This document shows, piece after piece, positions 8,719 to 19,746 of a stretch of 64,000 nucleotides of DNA; the stretch's first letter is position 1; the number at the start of each line of letters is the position of its first letter. Origin of the DNA: Polaromonas sp. (GTDB lineage: Bacteria; Pseudomonadota; Gammaproteobacteria; Burkholderiales; Burkholderiaceae_C); contig JAAFJR010000006.1 of the NCBI GenBank assembly GCA_013298945.1, positions 84,027 through 148,026 on the forward strand, written 5' to 3'. Position numbers and translations under genes: made by a program. The notes under the pieces are model-generated. The model did not search any database. It was not told where the DNA came from and saw nothing but the letters and a program-made list of their open reading frames with translations.

Positions 8719-9923
8719 TATGGATTTTGTAAAGCTGCATGCATATGCTGCTTGTATTCAAACCAAAACGGGTTCCAAAAGCCCATAAAACGCTGCGTCA
8801 TCAGCACACCTGCCGCTCCTATAGCAGGTGAAATCCACCAATGCGGGCCCGCCAAGCCGCCCCATTGCACCTCGCCTACTGGTGTATTGGGCTGAAAGTC
8901 TGAGCTTGAACGCGTCATCGCGCCACACAAGCTGAAACCCAAGCTTGGCACGGGTCCATCAGGGATAAGCATCTGGCCACTTTGGGCAAACTGCAAACTG
9001 CGATTAGCGGGCAGTTGGTCGCGGAACAGCTCTGCCAGCGTCTCTGGTTTGAGCAGTTTGCCATGCCCAGGTAAAAGCTGCGATAGCAATGCCAGCAAGT
9101 CGGCCTGCGTCGTCACCAAACCGCTACTTGCCGCTTGGCGCGGGACTGGTTTGATAAAAGCATCAGGCCACGGGATATTTTCCAGTTTATGCAGACCAGG
9201 CTTGGTCGCGTTCATGGGATGGCCGGCGTACAGCGTTGCCAACCGAGGGATTTGATCTTCGCGTAGCAAGTAGGCGGTATCAACCATACCCAAAGGCTCA
9301 AACAAGCGCGTTTTGAATGCCTCTGCCATGGTTTGCCCCGTGACAATTTCAACCAAACGCCCTACCACATCAGTTGCCATCGAATATTGCCAGTTGGTAC
9401 CGGGCTGGTAAATCAACGGTAATGTAGCCATTTGATCCATCAGTTGCGCCAGCGTGCTGTCCGGCTTGCGCACGCCAGCATCTGCATAGGCGCTGTAAAT
9501 CAAGGTGCCTTGGTCAAACACGCCGTGGCTAAAACCTGCTTGATGGCTGAGCAAATGACGAATGGTGATATCGGTTTCCAGCGGCACCGTGTCGTCTAAA
9601 CGCGTCGCACCTTCTCTCAAAACCCGCAACTTACCAAAAGCTGGCAGCCATTGTTTAACCGCATCATCTAACGCAAAATACCCTTGATCAATCAGCAGTA
9701 TCACCAGCACACTGGTCATCAACTTGGTGCAAGAATAGGCACGATGAATGTGGTCTGGGCGCATGGCTTCACCACGCTCAATGTCTGCAAATCCTGTACA
9801 AAAGCTGTCGATCAACTTCCCGTCTTTGATGATGGCAGTTGACACGCCCGGCAACAAAGAGCTATCAACATGGTGCTGTAAAGTAGCATGAGCGGCAGAA
9901 AAATTGTAGGTTGGATAGGTCAT
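8718..9923 (-). CDS. Serine hydrolase, beta-lactamase / class C (family S12)
   Basis: This 401-residue protein has the serine-hydrolase tetrad SCTK at residues 64-67, with the nucleophile Ser64 and general base Lys67, and a second motif with Tyr180 in GTNWQYSMATDVVGRL. The C-terminal GGLAGPHWWISP segment replaces the classical KTG triad, as in EstB-type esterases. No convincing signal peptide is present, so a cytoplasmic esterase or peptidase role is more likely than antibiotic resistance. It overlaps the upstream AEC transporter gene by four bases (ATGA) and the downstream HNH gene by one base. Confidence 0.84.
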   Translation of the reverse strand: MTYPTYNFSAAHATLQHHVDSSLLPGVSTAIIKDGKLIDSFCTGFADIERGEAMRPDHIHRAYSCTKLMTSVLVILLIDQGYFALDDAVKQWLPAFGKLRVLREGATRLDDTVPLETDITIRHLLSHQAGFSHGVFDQGTLIYSAYADAGVRKPDSTLAQLMDQMATLPLIYQPGTNWQYSMATDVVGRLVEIVTGQTMAEAFKTRLFEPLGMVDTAYLLREDQIPRLATLYAGHPMNATKPGLHKLENIPWPDAFIKPVPRQAASSGLVTTQADLLALLSQLLPGHGKLLKPETLAELFRDQLPANRSLQFAQSGQMLIPDGPVPSLGFSLCGAMTRSSSDFQPNTPVGEVQWGGLAGPHWWISPAIGAAGVLMTQRFMGFWNPFWFEYKQHMHAALQNP

Positions 9924-10876
9924 ATCAATGTAGGTTTAAGTAGCCAAAGCAAAGCGCTGAGCGTGAAAAACGAAGTGGCTGTCGTTATCAACAACGCCGC
10001 AGCGCTGATGTCTTCTTTTCCGTAGAGCTGTGCCAAGACGATATACGTCCCCATCATCGGCATGGCGGCCATGAGCAAAGCTGCCGCTCGTACTGACGCA
10101 TCTAATTGCGGTAAGCCAAACCATGTCAACAAAGCCATGACGACAAACATCGCCAAGGGATGAACCAGCAGCTTGCCAACCGTGATGGGTAAAACGCGTC
10201 GACTCAAACCCTTGAGCGGCAATCCAACCAAAGTGCCACCAATCACAAACAACGACAAAGCACTGCTGGACATTGCAAACAAATTAATCACACGTGAAAT
10301 GGCTGCTGGCATCTGCCATTCACTGAGTGAAAACAAGCTACCTAGCACCAGGCCAATCACTAACGGATTTGCGACGAGCTTCTTCAAAGAATCGACTACC
10401 GCATGCAACCATGATGCTGATTTTTTTTGACTGCGATCCGCTAGTGCCAATAAAAACGGAATGATGACGAAGTTTTCTACAATCATGTTCATCGCCAAAG
10501 CCACGCCAGCTACAGGTGCCATGATGAGCACCAGAATCGGGAAGCCAACAAATCCACTGTTTGAACAGGTCATGCCCATGACATAAAACGTGCTGTTAAG
10601 ACTATCCATCTTCGCAAAGCGCCTGCACCACAGCCAACCCAACAACAATGTCAGCAATGAGCCGAGCAAATACACCAGCACGTAATTGCCATTGAAAATT
10701 TCACCGATTTTTCGCTGCGAAACGGCATTAAACAACATGGCAGGCAGCGCCAAATTGAACACGTATTTGCCAAACACCCGCATATCGGGTTTAGCAAAGA
10801 TGCCTTGCCGCGTTGTCAAATACCCGATAAGGATGGTGATGTAGATGGGGCCTGTGATGGCCAGAATATCGAGCAT
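9920..10876 (-). CDS. AEC family transporter (auxin efflux carrier type)
   Basis: This 318-residue membrane protein has about ten hydrophobic segments arranged as two halves of five, typical of the AEC / membrane transport protein family. Conserved landmarks are NLALPAMLFNAVSQ near residue 40, GMTCSNSGFVGFPILV near 105, and LLMAAMPMMGTYIVLAQ near 270. Bacterial members are thought to export malonate, malate or related organic anions, but the substrate here is unknown. It is first of an operon with the serine hydrolase and HNH genes. A second AEC gene is present at 48752-49723. Confidence 0.86.
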   Translation of the reverse strand: MLDILAITGPIYITILIGYLTTRQGIFAKPDMRVFGKYVFNLALPAMLFNAVSQRKIGEIFNGNYVLVYLLGSLLTLLLGWLWCRRFAKMDSLNSTFYVMGMTCSNSGFVGFPILVLIMAPVAGVALAMNMIVENFVIIPFLLALADRSQKKSASWLHAVVDSLKKLVANPLVIGLVLGSLFSLSEWQMPAAISRVINLFAMSSSALSLFVIGGTLVGLPLKGLSRRVLPITVGKLLVHPLAMFVVMALLTWFGLPQLDASVRAAALLMAAMPMMGTYIVLAQLYGKEDISAAALLITTATSFFTLSALLWLLKPTLI

Positions 10877-10972
10877 GAATGGTCTAAAAGAGTGGGGTAC
10901 AGAGAGTGATGACTAATGGCAATTGCTGTAGTTTACCTAGTGAACTATGCTTTGTATATTTAAGGTTTGGTT

Positions 10973-13162
10973 TCAAGCCTTCAAATACTCCGCCTTTTCA
11001 CCCAGCCAGCGGTGCACATGCTTTTGCGCCAGTTCAGGGTATTTATCGAGCATGATAGGTGCGAGTTGCCGCGCTCCTTCTAGCAATTCAACATCTGTCG
11101 CTAAGTCAGCAAAACGCAGAAGTGCCGCGCCTGATTGCCGCGCACCTAAAAACTCACCAGGGCCACGAATTTCCAAATCCCGCCGCGCTATCTCGAACCC
11201 ATCGTTGGTCTCGACCATCGCTTTAAGCCGCGCTCGCGCAGTTTCACCCAAGCGTGTGGCATCTCCTGTCGAATACAGCAACACACACACCGATGCCGCC
11301 GCGCCGCGCCCAACTCGCCCACGTAGCTGGTGCAATTGAGACAGCCCAAAGCGCTCGGCATGCTCAATCACCATCAAACTAGCATTAGGCACATCGACGC
11401 CAACCTCAATCACCGTGGTGCTGACCAAAACCTGCATGTGACCGGCGGTGAACAGCGACATCACCGCTTTTTTCTCCGCCACCGGCATCCGCGAATGTAG
11501 CAGGCCGACCATGATGGGTTGACCGTCTTTGAGTTGTACATCGCCCAAAGCGGCGCAAAGCTGTTCGTGCGTTTCTGTGGCGTTGGTCAAATCCAACGCT
11601 TCACTTTCCTCAATCAAGGGGCAAACCCAGTAGATTTGTCGCCCCTCGGCCAGCTGGCTGCGGATGCGTTCAATCACCTCGTCGCGGCGGGCGTCGTTCA
11701 CCACTTTGGTGACGATGGGGGTACGGCCCGGGGGCAACTCGTCGATGGTAGAAACATCCAAATCGGCGTAATAACTCATCGCTAATGTGCGTGGGATGGG
11801 GGTGGCAGTCATCATCAACAAATGAGGTTCTAGATTTGCATCTGCCACCATTTTGGACCGTAGCGCCAAGCGTTGCGCCACACCAAAACGGTGTTGCTCG
11901 TCAATGATCGCCAGCGCCAGATTCTTGAACTGCACCTTCTCCTGAATCACCGCGTGGGTACCCACCACCAGCGCCGCCTCACCACTGGCAATCAACGCCA
12001 GCGCCTCGCGCCGTTCTTTGGTTTTCTGGCTACCAGTCAGCCATGCGGTGGTGATGCCTAGCGGCTCTAGCCAGCTGAGCAACTTACGAAAGTGCTGTTC
12101 CGCCAAAATCTCAGTTGGTGCCATCAGCGCACACTGCCAGCCAGCGTCAATACATTTGGCAGCGGCCAAGGCGGCGACCACGGTTTTACCAGAGCCAACA
12201 TCGCCCTGTAGCAGTCTGTGCATGGGGATATTACGAGCTAAATCGAGGGTGATTTCGCCGCAGACGCGCTCTTGTGCGGAGGTTAGCTTGAAAGGAATAA
12301 TCCCTAGCAATTTCTCATAAAGTGAATTTTTACCTTGAGATGCCAACACCGGTGCTCTAAGCGCAGCCCGCTCCCGTTTCGCCTGCAACTGCGAGATTTG
12401 CTGCGCCAGTAACTCTTCAATTTTCAGTCGCTGCCACGCCGGATGGGTGCGGTCTTCCAGTTCCAACATCGACACATCAGGCGTCGGATGATGCAAAAAT
12501 GATAGCGCCTCAGGCAGCAAATACGCCGGCTGAACGCCAATTTGAGCACTCGATTTACCATCAAAAATAATAGCAACGAGCTCTGCAGGCATGGTTTCAC
12601 TCAAATCCGCCCGTGCCAGCCCGCCCAGCACGACTTTGCGTAAATACCCCTGCGGCAACCCCGCCACGGTCGGGTAAACCGGCGTCAACGCAGTCGCTAA
12701 ATCACCACCAGCCGTTTTGAAACTCGGGTGCATCATGGTGAAGCCCAAAAAGCCGCCCTTCACCTCGCCCCGTGCACGAATCACATTGCCCACAGCCAGC
12801 GCCTTTTGCTGCGAGGGGTAAAAGCTGAAAAAGCGCAGCGTGCAAGTGTCCGAGCCATCGTCCAGCGTGACCAACAACTGGCGGCGTGGGCGGTAGGTGA
12901 TTTCGCAATTGGTGACCACGCCTTCGATTTGCACCGTGTCACCCTCACGCGCGTCGCGCAGCTTAGTCAGGCGGGTTTCATCTTCGTAGCGCAGCGGCAG
13001 GTGCAGCGCTAGGTCAATATCGCGGTGCAGACCGAGCTTGGCAATCGCTTTTTGCAGATGCGTTTTTTTATCCACCGCACCTGTCTTAACTGCTTCCACC
13101 GCCTTTCGCGCAGGTTTCGCCTTCTTTTTAGCAACGGTAGATGGGGTGGACGCCTCGGACAT
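10973..13162 (-). CDS. recG: ATP-dependent DNA helicase RecG
   Basis: The 729-residue protein starts at the ATG at 13162 (MSEASTP); a longer reading frame to 13249 would run through the start of the divergent queA and is not supported. It has an N-terminal wedge/OB domain (VQIEGVVTNCEITYRPRRQL), then SF2 helicase motifs: LLQGDVGSGKTVVAALAAAK (motif I), DEQHRFG (motif II), TATPIPRTLA (III) and RGRVGRG (VI). RecG remodels stalled replication forks and Holliday junctions. A lysine/alanine-rich N-terminal tail (KKKAKPARKAVEAVK) is an extension common in this group. Only 16 bases separate it from queA. Confidence 0.95.
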   Translation of the reverse strand: MSEASTPSTVAKKKAKPARKAVEAVKTGAVDKKTHLQKAIAKLGLHRDIDLALHLPLRYEDETRLTKLRDAREGDTVQIEGVVTNCEITYRPRRQLLVTLDDGSDTCTLRFFSFYPSQQKALAVGNVIRARGEVKGGFLGFTMMHPSFKTAGGDLATALTPVYPTVAGLPQGYLRKVVLGGLARADLSETMPAELVAIIFDGKSSAQIGVQPAYLLPEALSFLHHPTPDVSMLELEDRTHPAWQRLKIEELLAQQISQLQAKRERAALRAPVLASQGKNSLYEKLLGIIPFKLTSAQERVCGEITLDLARNIPMHRLLQGDVGSGKTVVAALAAAKCIDAGWQCALMAPTEILAEQHFRKLLSWLEPLGITTAWLTGSQKTKERREALALIASGEAALVVGTHAVIQEKVQFKNLALAIIDEQHRFGVAQRLALRSKMVADANLEPHLLMMTATPIPRTLAMSYYADLDVSTIDELPPGRTPIVTKVVNDARRDEVIERIRSQLAEGRQIYWVCPLIEESEALDLTNATETHEQLCAALGDVQLKDGQPIMVGLLHSRMPVAEKKAVMSLFTAGHMQVLVSTTVIEVGVDVPNASLMVIEHAERFGLSQLHQLRGRVGRGAAASVCVLLYSTGDATRLGETARARLKAMVETNDGFEIARRDLEIRGPGEFLGARQSGAALLRFADLATDVELLEGARQLAPIMLDKYPELAQKHVHRWLGEKAEYLKA

Positions 13163-13178
13163 GGGACAATTCTGCCTT

Positions 13179-14237
13179 ATGAATGCCCCAATTCCCCCAT
13201 CTTCGTTCACTTTGTCAGATTTTGACTTCGTCCTCCCCACCGAACTCATCGCCCAGCATCCCGCCCCCGAGCGCAGTGGTTCAAAATTACTGGACGGCAG
13301 GACAGCTAGTCCGATTCACAGCATCTTCCATGACTTGCCAAATTTACTGAATCCTGGTGACTTACTGGTCTTCAACGACACCAAGGTCGTCAAAGCGCGT
13401 CTTTTTGGCGAAAAACCCTCTGGCGGCAAAGTCGAATTGCTGATTGAACGTGTGCTGACTGGCAACCAGGTCGTCGCCCACATGCGGGTCAGCAAAAAAC
13501 CGCAGCCGGGCGAGACGATTTGGATGGCGGGTGGCGCGTTTTCAGCCACCCTCTTAGGACGCTGGCCTGAAAAAGACGGCGCGTTGTTCCGATTTGTTCT
13601 GTCTAACGACGCAGGCGACGACCCCTACCAGCTCATGGACACCCACGGCCATGTGCCGCTGCCGCCCTACATCACCCACGCCGATGAAGCCGACGATGTC
13701 AGCCGCTACCAGACCGTGTTCGCTAAAAAACCGGGCGCTGTAGCAGCGCCTACAGCTGCTTTGCATTTTGATGAAGCGCTCCTAGCCGCTCTGGAAAAAC
13801 GCGGCGTAGAACGCGCCAGCGTCACCCTGCATGTGGGCGCAGGCACTTTCCAACCCGTCAAAACCGAAAACATCGCAGAGCATGTGATGCATTTTGAACG
13901 CTACAGCATCGATCAAACGACACTGGACGCCATTACCCGCTGCAAAGCCAGAGGCGGAAAAGTCGTCGCCGTAGGCACCACCAGTGTACGGGCGCTAGAG
14001 ACTTGGGCGAAGAACGGCGAAACGCAAGGTGACACCAATATCTTCATCACCCCCGGTTTTGAGTTCAAAGTGGTGGACACCTTGATCACCAACTTCCACC
14101 TACCCAAAAGCTCGCTGATGATGCTGGTTAGCGCTTTTGCTGGAAACAGCCACATCATGGCACTGTATGCTGAGGCAATTGCGCAGAAGTACCGGTTTTT
14201 TAGTTATGGGGATGCGATGTTGCTAAGACGCCTCTAA
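13179..14237 (+). CDS. queA: S-adenosylmethionine:tRNA ribosyltransferase-isomerase
   Basis: The protein of 352 residues starts at the ATG at 13179 (MNAPIPP); the longer frame upstream is an artefact of antisense recG. Characteristic segments are FDFVLPTELIAQHPAPERSG, GDLLVFNDTKVVKARLFG, GAVAAPTAALHFD and HVGAGTFQPVKTENIAEH. It transfers the ribosyl unit of SAM to preQ1 in tRNA, forming epoxyqueuosine. It pairs functionally with tgt about 300 bases downstream. Confidence 0.95.
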   Translation: MNAPIPPSSFTLSDFDFVLPTELIAQHPAPERSGSKLLDGRTASPIHSIFHDLPNLLNPGDLLVFNDTKVVKARLFGEKPSGGKVELLIERVLTGNQVVAHMRVSKKPQPGETIWMAGGAFSATLLGRWPEKDGALFRFVLSNDAGDDPYQLMDTHGHVPLPPYITHADEADDVSRYQTVFAKKPGAVAAPTAALHFDEALLAALEKRGVERASVTLHVGAGTFQPVKTENIAEHVMHFERYSIDQTTLDAITRCKARGGKVVAVGTTSVRALETWAKNGETQGDTNIFITPGFEFKVVDTLITNFHLPKSSLMMLVSAFAGNSHIMALYAEAIAQKYRFFSYGDAMLLRRL

Positions 14238-14346
14238 AGCCGCTTAAAAGTGTGACAAAAGTTATGCTTTTGCGTATTTCGCATGCATGTTTCAAAAGTC
14301 GACTGCTGACCGTAAATAATCGCAGCATTCTTAGGAAACATCAGCT

Positions 14347-14466
14347 ATGAAATTAGTTATTCGTCTCACCATCGGCTTTGCCATCCTCTTAAGCTTCAGT
14401 GTTGCCATGGCATGGGCTTGGGACAATGCTGAGCGCCAGCAAATAGCAGCGCAACAAACGATTTAA
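14347..14466 (+). CDS. Possible 39-residue membrane/exported small protein
   Basis: Between queA and tgt an ATG at 14347, preceded by AGGAAAC with suitable spacing, opens a 39-codon frame: a positively charged start (MKLVIRL), a hydrophobic stretch of about 20 residues (TIGFAILLSFSVAMAWAW), and a polar tail ending QQTI. That layout is a single transmembrane segment or an uncleaved signal. I do not recognise the family. Ribosome binding site and composition favour a real gene, but homologues are needed to be sure. Confidence 0.45.
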   Translation: MKLVIRLTIGFAILLSFSVAMAWAWDNAERQQIAAQQTI

Positions 14467-14516
14467 ACCCAATCACGGGCTAAGTTAGGTCCGCTGCGTC
14501 ATATTTGCAGCATTGA

Positions 14517-17098
<2,582 letters not shown>

Positions 17099-17143
17099 GC
17101 AACGACCTGTTTTGTATTAACGTTTGTATTTATTTTTAAATGC

Positions 17144-17932
17144 TTATCGGGCACGTTTTTTAGCAGCCACTTTTTTAGCTGGCTTTTTAGCGGAGCTCAT
17201 CGCCTTACCCACCGCACCAGCCATGCCGCCCGTCATAGTGTTAGCAACGTTGCCAGCCATGTCTGTGGCTTTTTTGAACGCGCCTTTGGCCATGTCTGTT
17301 GCCACACCCTTGGTGACGTCAATTGCGGTTTGTTTTGCCGCATCTTTCATCGCGCCAGCTGCAATCTCGCCAAACTGCTTGGTCAACGCGCCCCAAAGTT
17401 GAATGGGGTCAACCATGCCAACGGGCAAGGCGGGGGTGTCAGTTTTAGAAGTTGACCTTACAGTCGATTTACTGGACTTTTTAGCCGCCGCTTTTTTAGG
17501 CGCAACCGTGCCCGAGACTGAACCTGCAAACCCACCCACTGTGGCGGCGGCATCGCTGGCTTTTTCAGTCACTTTTTGCATGCCGCTCATCATCGAATCA
17601 GCCGCTTTGAGCTTGAACGCATTGGCCACATCGCCAAAGTTAAAGTTCATACCTTTGAGCGTAGCCACCGTCATTTTTTGCACTTCTAATGCCTGAATCG
17701 TCGCCTTCAGCGCTGTCGCGTTTTGGTCCAGCCAAAACTGCACGGCTTTGAGCTCGTCAATGCGTTTGTCCAGCTCTTCCACATTCAGCGTGGGCGCAAC
17801 CCAACTGCCCAGATTTGGCATCTGTGGAATGCTCTGCGCAGCGCCGCCGGCAGCTTGCTTTGCCAAGTTTTGTAAAAAGTCAAAACCGGGCACAAATTTG
17901 CCGAAACTGCTCATGTCTGGGGTGTTGCTCAT
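17144..17932 (-). CDS. phaM: PHB granule regulatory protein PhaM
   Basis: A 262-residue protein from the ATG at 17932, chosen because GGAG lies 6 bases upstream; another ATG four codons earlier is possible. The N-terminus (FGKFVPGFDFLQNLAKQAAG) and the helical segment LNVEELDKRIDELKAVQFWL are typical of PhaM. The end is a lysine/alanine-rich, histone H1-like tail (AKKVAAKKRAR) with a related KKAAAKKSSKS stretch in the middle. In Ralstonia-type bacteria PhaM activates PHB synthase and tethers granules to the nucleoid through this tail. PHB metabolism is therefore expected in this organism. Confidence 0.85.
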   Translation of the reverse strand: MSNTPDMSSFGKFVPGFDFLQNLAKQAAGGAAQSIPQMPNLGSWVAPTLNVEELDKRIDELKAVQFWLDQNATALKATIQALEVQKMTVATLKGMNFNFGDVANAFKLKAADSMMSGMQKVTEKASDAAATVGGFAGSVSGTVAPKKAAAKKSSKSTVRSTSKTDTPALPVGMVDPIQLWGALTKQFGEIAAGAMKDAAKQTAIDVTKGVATDMAKGAFKKATDMAGNVANTMTGGMAGAVGKAMSSAKKPAKKVAAKKRAR

Positions 17933-18025
17933 GGTGTGCTCCATATTGAGGTTGAAATTGGAATAAACCTAGTTAGAGCTTACTCCAATGTTTCCCCTAT
18001 TACATGCCCCACCAAGCTAAAAACC

Positions 18026-18577
18026 TCAGTGTTTATGCTGATTCATGGGCATGGAAGCACCATCCGCTTTTGCGCCTGGCGAGACGATTGCTACTGGAAC
18101 TGTCAATTCGACCTTGCTTTCTACGCCCTTGGCGTCTTTGAACAACAAGGTCAACGGCACGGTTGTATTTTTGGGCAAAGCAGTTTTAAGGTCGAGCAAC
18201 ATGACGTGAAAGCCACCCGGCTGCAGCGCCACGGCTTTGCCGGCTGGCAAATCTATACCTGACACTGCACGCATTTGCATCACGTCGCCATTCATCTTCA
18301 TCTCATGCACTTCGGTCACGCCAGCAGCGGCAGACGAAGCTCCAACCAAACGCAGATCGCTTTTAGCCGTGAGGGACATGAACGCCCCCGTGCCCTTTTG
18401 TCCCGGCACGGTGGTGCGAACCCAAGCGTCTTTGACGGTGACATCAGCAAGCCCGACTTGCGCTGCGGCGGATAAGCTCACAACACCCGTTAAAAATGCC
18501 ATAAAAATGGCTATAGCCCTTGTATTTATTGCCTGCGCAGCTATTGATTTAATAGTGAAATGACGTAAATTTATCAT
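18026..18577 (-). CDS. Periplasmic copper chaperone PCu(A)C
   Basis: The 183-residue protein has the PCu(A)C copper(I) site HEMKMN...M followed about 20 residues later by HVM, and a His/Met-rich end (MPMNQHKH). Such proteins deliver copper to cytochrome oxidase from the periplasm. The start at 18577 has AAGG seven bases upstream. Residues 8-23 (TIKSIAAQAINTRAIA), which form the positively charged n-region of the signal peptide, are encoded by a dispersed repeat copy. The hydrophobic core AIAIFMAFLTGVVSLSAAA follows. A later ATG (18502) lacks both a ribosome binding site and basic residues. Confidence 0.88.
   Translation of the reverse strand: MINLRHFTIKSIAAQAINTRAIAIFMAFLTGVVSLSAAAQVGLADVTVKDAWVRTTVPGQKGTGAFMSLTAKSDLRLVGASSAAAGVTEVHEMKMNGDVMQMRAVSGIDLPAGKAVALQPGGFHVMLLDLKTALPKNTTVPLTLLFKDAKGVESKVELTVPVAIVSPGAKADGASMPMNQHKH
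18514..18555 (+). repeat. Dispersed palindromic repeat, copy 2 (inside the PCu(A)C gene)
   Basis: The forward strand shows TAGCCCTTGTATTTATTGCC then CAGCTATTGATTTAATAG. Read on the gene strand it encodes IKSIAAQAINTRAIA in the signal-peptide n-region. At the position of the in-frame TAG stop seen in intergenic copies this one has CAG (Gln15). Confidence 0.85.
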
Positions 18578-18639
18578 AGTAAAACCTTGATTCCTTTAAA
18601 ACAATGAGAAACCGCTAAAAACATAGTCAAATACGCCTC

Positions 18640-18682
18640 TAGCCGGCGTATTTATTGCCTAAACAGCTACTAATTTAATAGC
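18640..18682 (+). repeat. Dispersed palindromic repeat, copy 3 (intergenic)
   Basis: A near-consensus copy, TAGCCGGCGTATTTATTGCC followed by AAACAGCTACTAATTTAATAGC, lies between the DUF2946 gene and the PCu(A)C gene, both on the minus strand. Its reverse frame has a TAG stop at the diagnostic codon. It is only about 85 bases from copy 2, in the same orientation. Confidence 0.88.
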
Positions 18683-18711
18683 AAAAAGGCAATGAATAAA
18701 ACGTAAATGTT

Positions 18712-19086
18712 TTAAAGAAAACTAGGCGGCCCACGACCGGGCGGTGGTGCAGCGGTTCGCTTTGCGATGATGGCTGCGGGGATGGGCTGCAGCGCGTAGG
18801 AAAGAGCTTGCGTGGGTTCAAACGTGCTTTTCAGTAACGGCGGCGGCGCGATGATGCTAATGCACAGCGGGCAATCCATGCTTTGGCTCGCGACTTCGGT
18901 ACTGCCGTCTGCCGTGGTAACAATCAGCTTCATGCCACCTGAAGCCGAGCAAATCAGCTGCGTGGCCTGCGGATTGACGATGGGCGATGCGATAGCAACC
19001 CCCAATGACAACACAAAACCCAGCAACACCCAGCGAGCCAACGAGGTGGCGCAGCGCAAGGTTTGGAGCAGGGAATTGTTGAACAT
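18712..19086 (-). CDS. DUF2946 family protein
   Basis: This 124-residue predicted exported or membrane-anchored protein has an N-terminal hydrophobic segment (LARWVLLGFVLSLGVAIA). It also has the DUF2946 signature: LICSASGGMKLIV, then a Cys pair in SMDCPLCISI, and a proline-rich end. Family members often lie beside PCu(A)C chaperones or TonB copper receptors, and the paired cysteines suggest metal handling, though this is not proven. Here it precedes the PCu(A)C gene on the same strand, separated by a repeat. Confidence 0.78.
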   Translation of the reverse strand: MFNNSLLQTLRCATSLARWVLLGFVLSLGVAIASPIVNPQATQLICSASGGMKLIVTTADGSTEVASQSMDCPLCISIIAPPPLLKSTFEPTQALSYALQPIPAAIIAKRTAAPPPGRGPPSFL

Positions 19087-19151
19087 AGCTAAATTATCGC
19101 CGATGAGGACGTTTCAGATCGTGAAAGCTTCTTTTTGACCATAATGCTGGG

Positions 19152-19745
19152 ATGAATTACACCCTCACCTCTGCCACCATTTTGTTGATTTTGATCACCG
19201 ACCCGGTTGGCAACATCCCGATTTTTGCGCGGGCGCTGCGCCATGTGTCGCCCGAGCGGCGCACTTTGGTGATTGTGCGCGAAGTGATGATTGCGTTTTT
19301 GCTGCTGTTAGGTTTCATGTTTTTTGGCAAAGACTTTTTGACGCTGATGAATTTGAGTGATGTGTCACTGCAAATTGCCGGTGGCGTGATTTTGTTTTTG
19401 ATCGCGCTGAAGATGATTTTCCCCTCTGCCGCGCACGCTGAGGAAGAATTTGTGGGCGAGCCGCTGATTGTGCCGCTGGCGATTCCTGCCCTGGCAGGGC
19501 CGTCTGCGCTGGCCACGGTGATGCTCTTGGTCAGTCAAGCGCCTGAACGCAAACTAGAGTGGATTGCCGCACTGTGCATCACCATGGCGGTATGCGCGGT
19601 GGTGCTGGTGCTGGCTGAGCGGATTCAGCGCGTGCTGGGCGAACGCGTGGTAGTGGCGGTGGAGCGGCTGATGGGTTTGATTTTGGTGGCCGTGTCTGTG
19701 GAAATGCTGCTTCGTGGTTTCAAAGTGATTGCACATCAAATCTGA
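19152..19745 (+). CDS. MarC family integral membrane protein
   Basis: This 197-residue protein has six hydrophobic helices, beginning TSATILLILITDPVGNIPIF, with the second-half repeat VPLAIPALAGPSALATVMLL, both hallmarks of MarC. The family was once linked to antibiotic resistance but its function is unknown. The two DPVGN / AGPSA half-signatures come from an internal duplication. It is divergent from the DUF2946 gene and almost touches the convergent hydrolase gene (stop codons one base apart). Confidence 0.87.
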   Translation: MNYTLTSATILLILITDPVGNIPIFARALRHVSPERRTLVIVREVMIAFLLLLGFMFFGKDFLTLMNLSDVSLQIAGGVILFLIALKMIFPSAAHAEEEFVGEPLIVPLAIPALAGPSALATVMLLVSQAPERKLEWIAALCITMAVCAVVLVLAERIQRVLGERVVVAVERLMGLILVAVSVEMLLRGFKVIAHQI

Positions 19746-19746
19746 A

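Noticed and set aside
13163..13249. Upstream extension of recG into queA
   Set aside because: It would overlap the start of the divergent queA; residues are not helicase-like and the internal ATG at 13162 gives the expected length.
13734..13765. Inverted repeat CTGTAG..CTACAG in queA
   Set aside because: It encodes the conserved GAVAAPTAALHF segment of QueA, so the symmetry is explained by protein coding.
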